DNA of 64,000 nucleotides from Cylindrotheca closterium. Taxonomy: Eukaryota; Bacillariophyta; Bacillariophyceae; Bacillariales; Bacillariaceae. The translations under genes and the position numbers were made by a program. The DNA lies in the NCBI GenBank assembly GCA_933822405.4, contig CAKOGP040001557.1:248001-312000 (forward strand), read 5' to 3'. This document shows, piece after piece, positions 55,647-64,000 of the stretch. The stretch's first letter is position 1. Every line of letters starts with the position of its first letter. The notes under the pieces were generated by a model. That model was not told the origin of the DNA, ran no database searches, and worked only from the letters and a program-made list of their open reading frames with translations.

Positions 55647-56971
55647 ATGGAAGTAACTGACTACATATTCCAAGGCAATGAGGGAGAAAAAGTACCAACA
55701 AGCGTTGAGAACCTGATTGTGAATCAAGGTGTTCAGGTTTTGCCTGATCGCTTTTGTGAAAATTGCGTGTCTTTGCGGGAAGTCACTCTGCCCAAAGGAT
55801 TAATCCATATTGGTTCTTTTGCGTTTAGTTTCTGCCAAAGCTTGTTAGAGATCGATATTGGTAGCACTGTTGAGTCTATTGGAACAGTAGGCACATTTGA
55901 GGGATGCCAACTCCTGAGGAAGGTAGAGTTTGGATTGCCGTCATCGTCTTCCGCCCATCCGCTAAAGAAAATCCCCCCACACGCTTTCCAAACTTGCCGT
56001 TCACTCCAACGAATCAAGGTCCCCTCATCGGTGGGCATGATTGGCGAATTCGCTTTTGAGTGCTGTGCCGCTTTGGTAGAAGTGAACCTATCAACCACGT
56101 CCATCACAGAGATTCCCTGTTGGGGGTTCTCTAGATGTATCTCCCTGTTAACTGTGAGCCTACCGATCTCATTGGGGCTTATTGATGAATATGGATTCAA
56201 TCTTTGCATGCGTTTGGTTACAGTGGCAGTCCCGCTGGAGTATAATCCAATCGTTATTGAACACGAAGCCTTCAGTCGCTGCAGTGTTCTTGCAAATATT
56301 GTGTAGGTCCAAAAGGTTCGAGTGCCACGGAATTTGACAAATTTCCTGTGCACGGCATATGCTACGACCATTCCACGACCACTGCTCAGGAGCTCCGACG
56401 GTGCATCGAGAACAACCAAGATTCCCAAGAAAACGAGGTGGAATCGTCATCAGGGTTCATAGACCAGTTCGGAATGAGTCCATTCCACGTCCTCTTTTCG
56501 ACTGTCGGACCAAGTCAAGATGTACTCGAAGTCCTTTTAAAGCATTTCCCATACCAAATTTTGGACGCCAAAGATGCAAACGGCAAGCAGCCACTGGATT
56601 ACTTGGTCTCCAACTGGACCGAAACAACGGCATCGTTACTACAAATAACAATACAACGATGGATGGTGGACCCACTTGTTCGTTGGGGTGCTACATCATG
56701 GGCACAAGTCATGAGTAATCGGATACAAGCGATACTTGCCGAAGACAACAAGGATCAAAGGTTGACTTTGTGCAATGGAGCGTATTCTGCCTTTACACTA
56801 TATGAACATTTGGAAGCAACATCCATCTTTGAAATGGCCTTGTGGAAACGGTAATTCAAGGGTGGATGGAGTATTGATGGTACCAAGCGACACGCTCTAG
56901 ACCGAGGAGAGTGCAGATGTGCCTGTGGATCGAATGTTGTGATTCCGAATGTAGTAGAGTTCTTATTGTGA
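55647..56971 (+). pseudogene. BspA-type LRR gene, copy 3 (frameshift, deletion, nonsense)
   Basis: Intact from ATG 55647 (MEVTDYIFQGNEGEKV) through about eight LRRs to a stop at 56304-56306. A region of about 90 bp present in copy 1 (the segment after VLPQRSC) is missing around 56306-56348. The frame resumes at FPVHGICYDHSTTTAQEL and runs to an in-frame TAA at 56852, after which the conserved C-terminus still reads on in the same frame (ALDRGECRCACGSNVVIPN) to TGA at 56971. A truncated 219-residue LRR protein is possible from the first part. Confidence 0.85.
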
Positions 56972-57429
56972 TTCATCCCAAGAACTAGTACTTCATCTGC
57001 GCGCAATGAATTTAATTTAGGTCCTACTATATTCTGATTATTATTAAAAAATTATATTTTAGACTATGGATCAGTTGATGCATATACCAGATACAATCCC
57101 TTTCATACATCCAAATATGTTAGTGCAAACAAACAGCCTTCCCCGCTAGCGACATTCGGAAGGTACCTTTAAGGAGCCCGGAAGGGACTAAAATAGACCC
57201 ACAAAAGACTTCCCGCGCTCGGCGGGCGCTTACGATATTTTCATAACTGAAGATATCAAATCCAATACGAATCCGTTGTCATGCCAACTTTCTCCTAAGC
57301 GGACAGGCTCAGAGCCCCGATTCCTAAGACCAAAACAACAAGTTGTAGAAGCAACATCATAGCACGCACCAACGAGCACCTCTGGAACTCCATTGTAGAG
57401 CATTATACCAATTACATACCGTAGCCACA
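56972..57429. other. Intergenic, 458 bp
   Basis: AT-rich start, then the promoter region of the gene at 57430. No gene seen. Confidence 0.5.
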
Positions 57430-58650
57430 ATGTCCGTCAATATCGACACCTTCACCGATGATCTCGTCGACAACATTATGGGAGACAGAGACTTTACAGA
57501 CTTTGGGAATGATTCAAACTCGGGGCAATCCGATGGTAACGATGGGAATGATAATCCTTCTGGTGGTGCCATCAACACCAGCCAAGTCTTCAATGACAGC
57601 AACGAATTGATCGGATTCCAATGTGCTCGAGTATTGGAAAACAATCCCAATTTAGTGGACATTCCACTGCTATTTTACATCGATATGAAGTTTCCAAAGG
57701 GAAGTGAAGCAGTCGCTAAAAAGAGAGTACAAACGGAACTTTTGATGGCGATTGCACGAGACTTTCGAATCACTACCGGCAAAGCGTGCACGGACCCCCC
57801 ACCGAATGGTATCAGCTGGTTGGTAGCCATTAAAAGCGACACGGACCAATTGGAGCAAGACGAAACCTTTCCAAAGTGCCGTCAATTAGAGTTCATAGAA
57901 GCAACCGAAGACTGCTTTGTGTATTCCTTCGAACTTACTGGGAACGTCCTAACGGGAAAGACAATGCCCGATGTGGAAGCCGTTGTAGAATCACTGTTTG
58001 TCAACCAAGTAGAAAAGACACTAGGTTCCGACTTTGGCGTCAAGTTCTTGGGAATTCCGAAATACGAAGATGGTGCTGATGATAAGACTATCAACATCCC
58101 ACCCTCCAATCTCGAGGATATAGAGCAAGGGAACAATCCCATCAATCGTCAGACCATTACGATTGTGGGAGGCTTTCTGGTGGCAGCCTTTTGTCTGGCT
58201 ACTGCTGGAATCCTTCTTGTTCTCTATAGAAGACGCAAGATAACGCAACTCAAGGAACAACAAGAACTCGAACGGAGTCCAAAACAACATTTTTCCCACG
58301 ACACCGAAGACGAAGACTATGACCATGAAGTGCCTGATCAACATCTTCATGCTCTTGATCTAGGCAACTCCTTCAACCAACAAGTCTTGGGTGCTCACAC
58401 GCCAACCAATGCTAGTAGGACTCACAACAATGGTGCCAACAGAGGTCCAGCGAAATATCTCACTAATGTCAATCCCAACCAAGGTCCCTATTCACACTTT
58501 TATGGACAACAAGCTGCGGGCGCACATCGCCGGAATCATTCCAATCAATCGGATCTCATGTCGCAGAGTACGGTGGATTCTTGGGCTCAGACCAATGCTA
58601 CTATTGGAAGTCTCGAATTGCAATTGGAACCAATCACTGGAGAAATATAA
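57430..58650 (+). CDS. Single-pass membrane protein, unknown
   Basis: 406 residues, intronless. An outer domain of about 235 residues with four to five Cys (GFQCARVLE, KACTDPPP, FPKCRQLEF, EDCFVYSF), a transmembrane helix (TIVGGFLVAAFCLATAGILLVLY), then RRRK and a hydrophilic tail rich in His/Asn/Gln. It begins directly with MSVNIDTFTDDLVD, so no signal peptide. Overall layout matches the gene at 52157-53644, but sequences share little. Unknown family; probably widespread in diatoms. Confidence 0.7.
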   Translation: MSVNIDTFTDDLVDNIMGDRDFTDFGNDSNSGQSDGNDGNDNPSGGAINTSQVFNDSNELIGFQCARVLENNPNLVDIPLLFYIDMKFPKGSEAVAKKRVQTELLMAIARDFRITTGKACTDPPPNGISWLVAIKSDTDQLEQDETFPKCRQLEFIEATEDCFVYSFELTGNVLTGKTMPDVEAVVESLFVNQVEKTLGSDFGVKFLGIPKYEDGADDKTINIPPSNLEDIEQGNNPINRQTITIVGGFLVAAFCLATAGILLVLYRRRKITQLKEQQELERSPKQHFSHDTEDEDYDHEVPDQHLHALDLGNSFNQQVLGAHTPTNASRTHNNGANRGPAKYLTNVNPNQGPYSHFYGQQAAGAHRRNHSNQSDLMSQSTVDSWAQTNATIGSLELQLEPITGEI

Positions 58651-59509
58651 TATTGTAGGTGCGAGTAGTACTGTAGGTCATTACGGCTGTATGCAATGCA
58701 ATACAATGCAATGCAATGCATGGACCAAACACACAAGGGGAAAATGGGTTTGACATAAGCCACAATTGTAACATTAGATGATCACCACCACGATATGAAT
58801 TGATATTGCCGAACTTCCTTTTAAAAGATTTTGTCATTCCACCTCGCTCCAAACAATATTCAATCCCCACATACAGTGAAGCGCAATCGACGAAAGCTTA
58901 TAAAGAATTGAAACGAATGCTCCGTACCTGCGGTAGTTTTCGCTCGCTTACGGCTCGAGTGGTAGGTAGACGAGCGCGAACAAGGCTAGCTATCGGCAAT
59001 ATAGGAGGAACAAAGTGACTGACTCGCAAATAACTGACCATATCCTAACCTGTCCATAGCACACTTTTTATTCATGACCACGAAGTTCGCATCACGCACT
59101 TACAATCTTAATACACATGTAGTGCCTACTACGAGTAGACAGCGGCAAAGGCGTATGTGAAATACTCAGGGGGAGTCATTCTTTAGATAGACCCTATATC
59201 ATCACTGTTCACAATATATATCCATGCATAACAGGACTGACGGACTCGACTCCACAATGAATGTATCTACGCGTACCTAATCTAGATGGCGAATATCAAT
59301 ATTTTCTGCATAAAAGCTCTGCCGCATATTTCTAATTTACACTTTACAACTGGACGGACAGGCCAAGCCATGTGCTACTGCTTGGTCTGGTCTTCTCTGC
59401 TTCTTTAGAAAAAAAGAAGTAGTTTGACCACGCTGCCATCGAAGTTTGGGGGGTATCGTACCACTTGTTGTTCGTTTGAATGACTTCATTCAGCCTTTTT
59501 CATCCCAGC
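58651..59509. other. Intergenic, 859 bp
   Basis: Contains a short GCAAT/ATGCA repeat tract (about 58690-58720). No gene seen. Confidence 0.5.
58690..58720. repeat. GCAAT pentanucleotide repeat
   Basis: Runs of ATGCA/ATACA units just after the membrane protein gene; a microsatellite-like tract. Confidence 0.7.
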
Positions 59510-59848
59510 TTACAATGTTCGGCGAGAAGACTTGGAAGAAGAAGCACTCTTGACGGAAGATCCGGAAGAAGAAGAAGAACCAGCGGCTGCAACTGGGACA
59601 ACGGCAACTGGGACAACGGCAACTGGAACTGCAACAGGGGCAGCAGTTTGAAGCTTTCTGCGCGAAGAGGACTTGGAAGAAGATGCACTCTTGACGGAAG
59701 ATCCGGAAGAAGAACCAGCTGCTGCAACTGGGACGGCGACTGGGACAACGGCAACTGGGACAGCGACGGGAGCGGCAGTCTGAAGAAGTCTGTTGTCGGC
59801 CTTGGCGGCGACGGCGAAGAGGGCGATGATGATAGAGAAGGACTTCAT
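59510..59848 (-). CDS. Secreted two-repeat Ala/Pro/Val + Ser/Lys protein, copy 1 (silaffin-like precursor?)
   Basis: 112 residues from the ATG at 59848 (MKSFSIIIALFAVAAKA, a signal peptide cleaved before DN). Two tandem units follow. Each has a hydrophobic APVAVPVAVVPVAV segment, then GSSS-SVKSASSSKSS and an Arg pair. Each unit is bounded by an R-x-L motif: NRLLQ at the start, RRKLQ in the middle and RRTL at the end. RXL is the processing site reported for diatom silaffin-type biosilica proteins, and the KSASSSKSSSRR tract resembles the Ser/Lys units of silaffin-1. Enzymatic domains are absent. The silica link is an inference. Confidence 0.8.
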   Translation of the reverse strand: MKSFSIIIALFAVAAKADNRLLQTAAPVAVPVAVVPVAVPVAAAGSSSGSSVKSASSSKSSSRRKLQTAAPVAVPVAVVPVAVVPVAAAGSSSSSGSSVKSASSSKSSRRTL

Positions 59849-60224
59849 TGTGATAGTATTGAGTATGTTTGATAAAAACTTTGTGCAATTCGGGATTGTG
59901 AGACAAATTGTCGTCGGAAATATGATGATTTGGCGATGGCTGGGTACTAGACGGAGTGCTTCTCTGTGGAAACGCAAGAATTTGTGAGGGACTGAAGGTT
60001 TGGCGATTTTGACCGATTGATATTTATCTAGCTTGGTATGCGTGTAAAAGTACGGAAAATACCCTGGAAAAGTACCATCACGGCATGGCATGCGCGCGCA
60101 CGTGGTCTCATCACGAGACCGTCACCTTTTCTGCGAGCCTTTGGCGGTGTTTTGATCGTTCGAATTTCCTCTCACAATCCAGATTTGCAACAAGCTTTCA
60201 ACAAACACACTCAATACATTCAAA
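59849..60224. other. Shared divergent promoter region, 376 bp
   Basis: Head-to-head between copies 1 and 2. Both 5' flanks keep a common sequence (CTCACAATCC, then ACTCAATAC just before the ATG), as expected of a recent inverted duplication. Confidence 0.6.
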
Positions 60225-60563
60225 ATGAAGTCCTTCTCTATTCTTATCGCCACCCTCTTCGCCGTTGCCGCCAAGGCCGACAACAGACTTCTTCAGACTG
60301 CCGCTCCCGTCGCTGTCCCAGTTGCTGTTGTCCCAGTCGCCGTCCCAGTTGCAGCAGCTGGTTCTTCTTCCGGATCTTCCGTCAAGAGTGCATCTTCTTC
60401 CAAGTCCTCTTCTCGCAGAAAGCTTCAAACTGCCGCCCCTGTTGCAGTTCCAGTTGCCGTTGTCCCAGTTGCCGTTGTCCCAGTTGCAGCCGCTGGTTCT
60501 TCTTCTTCCGGATCTTCCGTCAAGAGTGCTTCTTCTTCCAAGTCTTCTCGACGAACGTTGTAA
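60225..60563 (+). CDS. Secreted two-repeat Ala/Pro/Val + Ser/Lys protein, copy 2
   Basis: 112 residues; the mature part is nearly identical to copy 1, and the signal peptide is MKSFSILIATLFAVAAKA. R-x-L motifs are at the same three places. Divergent partner of copy 1; the ATG is in CAAAATGAAG. Codon-level identity to copies 1, 4 and 5 is high, implying recent duplication or conversion. Confidence 0.8.
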   Translation: MKSFSILIATLFAVAAKADNRLLQTAAPVAVPVAVVPVAVPVAAAGSSSGSSVKSASSSKSSSRRKLQTAAPVAVPVAVVPVAVVPVAAAGSSSSGSSVKSASSSKSSRRTL

Positions 60564-61431
60564 GCTGCTGGATTGGAAGACAAATGGAGATAACGAATGA
60601 AGTGTGAAGTAAGAAGAAAGCCAAAAAGCTTAGCACTGTCAGCACGTACGTGACACAGCCGGTCTTCGTAGACTCGGCATGGTTGGATCCCAGAATGGCT
60701 GGGATGGACACTGTATGCCTGAAAGAAAGAGATACCTGAAAATGTATTAGCTTGTAATAAGATATAGCAGCTGGATTGCTTTCAATTGCTATTAGTGGAT
60801 TTTTGAAATCTTGGCATCATCATGCCGACTATGCTTCTTTCTGGCTAAGCAGCGAGCAACAGTGCATCTCCTACTACGCCCTTGTATTGGAATCGTGCAC
60901 GTTGCCCGAACCTCAGAGCAGATTGATTGATTGCCACCACCGATGCAGTACACTCCTATCCATTAACAAGCAAAATATCATTTGGATGATAACCCGGTGG
61001 GGATGAATGAGACTATCGAGGATAACGACGATACTAGCATACTCACTTCGCTCAGAGCTGTGACAAGCCAGTGTGATAAAACTACGTATGAAATTATCGG
61101 ATTTGCAATAGCAATGCATCGCATGGTGCTGCTCTCGGGATTTGGATATTATCGTGCACACAAGGTTACGAAGCTTCTCACGAAATGCACGTTGCCTTTC
61201 TCCCTTCGTGCACCTTGCCTGTATTTGCTAGTGGAAAAGTCTATGTCCGTCGTAATCCGACCTCTAAAACCTGCGCCGGAACGACTCTCCGATTGAATTC
61301 ATTCGTTCGCGAAATCTTTTGCCACATCGATTTCAACGGATGCTACCGGTGCCGTTGATATTCAATCATTCCACTCATCCTCTCACAATATTATTTGCAA
61401 CCAAATTTCGCTCACATTCAATAAATTCACC
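60564..61431. other. Intergenic, 868 bp
   Basis: No gene seen. TACCGGT at 61344. The sequence just before 61432 retains the TCACAAT and TTTGCAA elements of the family's 5' flank. Confidence 0.5.
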
Positions 61432-61746
61432 ATGAAGTCCTTCTCCATCCTTATCGCCGCCCTCTTCGCTGTCGCCGCCAAGGCAGATAGCAGACTTCTT
61501 CAGACTGCCGCCCCTGTCGCCGTCCCCGTGATGACAGTCATGACCCCAACCATGGCCACCCCAACGACTGGATCTTCCGTCAAGAGTGCATCTTCTTCCA
61601 AGTCTTCTTCTTCTCGCAGAAAGCTCCAAACTGCCGCCCCTGTCGCAGTTCCAGTTGCCGTTGTCACTCCCGTGATGACAACCCCGACTACTGGATCATC
61701 TGTAAAGTCCGCAAGCAGTTCCAAGTCGTCTAGCCGAAGACTGTAA
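61432..61746 (+). CDS. Secreted two-repeat protein, diverged copy 3 (Met/Thr-rich)
   Basis: 104 residues, signal peptide MKSFSILIAALFAVAAKA. It keeps LQTAAPVAVP and the KSASSSKSSS tracts, but the hydrophobic part of unit 1 is replaced by MTVMTPTMATPTTG and that of unit 2 by VTPVMTTPTTG. Boundaries are SRLLQ, RRKLQ and a terminal RRL. Same dibasic R-x-L layout, so selection acts on the processing and Ser/Lys parts more than on the hydrophobic filler. Confidence 0.8.
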   Translation: MKSFSILIAALFAVAAKADSRLLQTAAPVAVPVMTVMTPTMATPTTGSSVKSASSSKSSSSRRKLQTAAPVAVPVAVVTPVMTTPTTGSSVKSASSSKSSSRRL

Positions 61747-62562
61747 TTTGATTGGAACCGAGAGAACAAGGAATCAAAAGAGAAATGCCCGATAAAGCAT
61801 ATCAAAAGAGAGATGCGAGGTGAAGCATATCAATCTTCTGCCATTTGTGACATGTGACAATAGACGAGAAACTGAATAAATCAATCATTTAGACGACCAA
61901 AAATTATACGTAGGTCCTACACTTAATCATCCTGATTGTTTTACAGAAATTGACATATAGGACGATTGACTGCTTAATCAAAGTACATATTTTGCAAGTA
62001 TCAAGGCTTGTGTTTTTCCATTGTGCCTCTGCCTAATTCCAATCAGTAGTATGCTGATCGTCTGTGTCACAGGAGTCAGACTGTTGGATACACTTTGTCG
62101 ATACCATTTATACAAAGGTTTGTATTAAAAGTTTGAAACAGGATTTGTAGCCGACCTTCACTGTCACAATCGCACTTCCTCTCTCGGCCTCATATTTTGC
62201 TACATGTACTGGCTCTGGGAGAACCAGGATGCTTCATCCGATGAATGGAAAGGAAAATACCTGCTGATGTTATCTGATGTTATACGATTGCACATCGACG
62301 ACTGGTGTTCTTCGAAGCTTCTATATCAATTATCCATCTACTATATAGAAAGAAGTACAGGTACACTACAAGAGACGACAGAGGAATGATCGGATGTTTG
62401 ATCTTACACATTTTATAGTCTAAATTTGAATTCTTGAATCATGGTGTCATGTCGAATCTGCGTAGATCGACTAGGGTATGCTGTCTCATCTCCCGGGTCG
62501 TATGTGGAGGCCGCATCTTTGCTTGAATAAGAGAATATCTTTTTGTTTCTTTCCAATCCAGC
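61747..62562. other. Intergenic, 816 bp
   Basis: Convergent spacer between copies 3 and 4. No gene supported. Confidence 0.5.
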
Positions 62563-62901
62563 TTACAGCGTTCTTCGAGAAGACTTGGAAGAAGAAGCAC
62601 TCTTGACGGAAGATCCGGAAGAAGAAGAAGAACCAGCGGCTGCAACTGGGACAACGGCAACTGGGACAACGGCAACTGGAACTGCAACAGGGGCGGCAGT
62701 TTGAAGCTTTCTGCGAGAAGAGGACTTGGAAGAAGAAGCACTCTTGACGGAAGATCCGGAAGAAGAACCAGCTGCTGCAACTGGGACGGCGACTGGGACA
62801 ACGGCAACTGGGACAGCGACAGGGGCGGCAGTCTGAAGAAGTCTGTTGTCGGCCTTGGCGGCGACGGCGAAGAGGGCGATGATGATAGAGAAGGACTTCA
62901 T
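62563..62901 (-). CDS. Secreted two-repeat Ala/Pro/Val + Ser/Lys protein, copy 4
   Basis: 112 residues with the same translated sequence as copy 1 as far as I can compare (signal peptide MKSFSIIIALFAVAAKA). Nucleotide differences are few and mostly silent, e.g. GAAGAAGCACTC against GAAGATGCACTC. The ATG at 62901 is followed upstream by TTGAATTTATTGATT, as in copy 5. Confidence 0.8.
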   Translation of the reverse strand: MKSFSIIIALFAVAAKADNRLLQTAAPVAVPVAVVPVAVPVAAAGSSSGSSVKSASSSKSSSRRKLQTAAPVAVPVAVVPVAVVPVAAAGSSSSSGSSVKSASSSKSSRRTL

Positions 62902-63546
62902 TTTGAATTTATTGATTTGGTTTTGTTGAGAGCTTGGTAAAGTCTGGTCAAAGTGTTTTTGTGAGAGTATTAGTGATGAAAGGTACGGTGGATTTGGCGA
63001 TCAATGAGTGAGGCGGAGTGCTTCCGTCAGAACGCTTTTTCTGTTACCGGTAGGTGGGTTTTTACGTATTGATTGGCGATCGTGAATTTTGTGTACGTAC
63101 AAAAATAGCATGTGTGAAAACCAAAACAATTGTCTTGTGCATGTCGTTCAGACATAGAATCCAATCGCCACACTAGTTTGCTTTCTGAACGCGCATGTTT
63201 TTAAAAAATAAAAGTGTGTTGCGCTCGTCACCACATCACACGAATCCTGGGACGAACGAACTGACCAAGGATCTGACCAACCACAATAAAGGAGGAGCCC
63301 AAGCAAGCGCATGCACCAAATGGTTGATGCTAGAATGCTTTTAGATCACAAAAGGAAAGCCAGCATTTTCCATTTTCTGCTGTAGCAGGCTTGTGCTTTG
63401 AGCTGTTTGCTAATGCAGACCATACGACGGATACTTGGCACTTGAAGGAATACTTAGGTGAAAATGTAGTTATATCATTGTTACTGATTTTACTATAAAA
63501 ATAATTTGATTTTACTCTATGAATTTCTTTGCTGGTATCAATCAAA
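62902..63546. other. Intergenic, 645 bp
   Basis: TACCGGTA at 63045-63052. No gene seen. Confidence 0.5.
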
Positions 63547-63876
63547 TTACAATGTTCGTCGAGAAGACTTGGAAGAAGAAGCGCTCTTGACGGAAGAAGA
63601 AGATCCGGCTGCTGCAACTGGGACAACGGCAACTGGGACAACGGCAACAGGAACTGCGACAGGGGCAGCAGTTTGAAGCTTTCTTCGAGAAGAGGACTTG
63701 GAAGAAGATGCACTCTTGACGGAAGATCCGGAAGAAGAACCAGCTGCTGCAACTGGGACGGCGACTGGGACAACAGCAACTGGGACAGCGACGGGAGCGG
63801 CAGTCTGAAGAAGTCTGTTGTCGGCCTTGGCGGCAACGGCGAAGAGGGTGGCGATAAGAATAGAGAAGGACTTCAT
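63547..63876 (-). CDS. Secreted two-repeat Ala/Pro/Val + Ser/Lys protein, copy 5
   Basis: 109 residues from the ATG at 63876 (MKSFSILIATLFAVAAKA). An upstream in-frame extension to 63945 starts at a non-ATG codon and lacks the signal peptide, so it is not used. The last unit lost a few residues (AAAGSSSSVKSAS where copies 1 and 4 have AAAGSSSSSGSSVKSAS). The three R-x-L boundaries are kept. Confidence 0.8.
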   Translation of the reverse strand: MKSFSILIATLFAVAAKADNRLLQTAAPVAVPVAVVPVAVPVAAAGSSSGSSVKSASSSKSSSRRKLQTAAPVAVPVAVVPVAVVPVAAAGSSSSVKSASSSKSSRRTL

Positions 63877-64000
63877 TTTGAATTTAATTGAGAGTGTAGT
63901 CAAATTGTGAGGAGCAAAGCATTCGGATCGGCGATTATTGAGCACTGAAAAACACGCGAGCCGTCGTAAGTAGAATTTGTCCTACGTTCTATTTTGGTAG

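Noticed and set aside
59480..59872. Plus-strand Gly/Arg/Trp-rich frames over the secreted-protein cluster
   Set aside because: Antisense of the repetitive Ala/Pro/Val and Ser/Lys codons; no signal peptide or independent conservation.

Overview
This window looks like nuclear DNA of a diatom, probably a raphid pennate. Genes carry short GT-AG introns (about 50-230 bp). Lineage markers include DUF6824 proteins, a cyclin resembling the diatom-specific dsCYC class, BspA-type leucine-rich-repeat genes, bipartite plastid presequences and small Ser/Lys-rich secreted proteins with silaffin-like processing sites. I saw no transposase, reverse transcriptase, rRNA, tRNA or CRISPR array.

Layout. 0.4-6.3 kb: three tandem genes encoding a CRAL-TRIO-like region fused to DUF6824, two of them homogenised over about 500 bp. 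6.5-11.1 kb: a small hypothetical gene, a SET-domain methyltransferase with a duplicated 3' fragment, and an isochorismatase-like/tubulin-tyrosine-ligase-like fusion. 11.5-21.7 kb: a small predicted mitochondrial membrane protein, methionine aminopeptidase 2, a broken BspA-LRR gene, a formin, a METTL21-like methyltransferase, a plastid peroxiredoxin-like selenoprotein read through an in-frame TGA with a SECIS-like hairpin downstream, and tRNA-dihydrouridine synthase DUS2. 23.4-31.9 kb: a DENN-domain protein, a UXT-like prefoldin, a small acidic protein and a 1413-residue membrane LRR protein. 32.6-35.2 kb: a head-to-head inverted pair of nearly identical secreted Cys-rich genes. 35.8-46.4 kb: an F-box-like protein, an AlkB-like dioxygenase, a cyclin, a very long coiled-coil protein and a small orphan. 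48.9-58.7 kb: a tandem TPR-like pair, an orphan, two single-pass membrane proteins and two more BspA-LRR pseudogenes. 59.5-63.9 kb: five copies, on both strands, of a gene for a 104-112 residue secreted two-repeat Ala/Pro/Val + Ser/Lys protein.

How it fits together. Most single-copy genes are unrelated housekeeping functions (translation, tRNA modification, Rab regulation, actin nucleation, chaperone assembly). The distinctive content is local gene families evolving by tandem or inverted duplication, gene conversion and pseudogenisation. The strongest candidates for something new are the RXL-bounded secreted peptide cluster, the Sec peroxiredoxin-like gene with its hairpin, and the fusion protein whose isochorismatase-like domain has lost its nucleophilic cysteine.

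Start codons were chosen as the first in-frame ATG supported by paralogues or domain extent. Splice sites were placed by reading GT/AG boundaries and checking that the frame and protein family continue.
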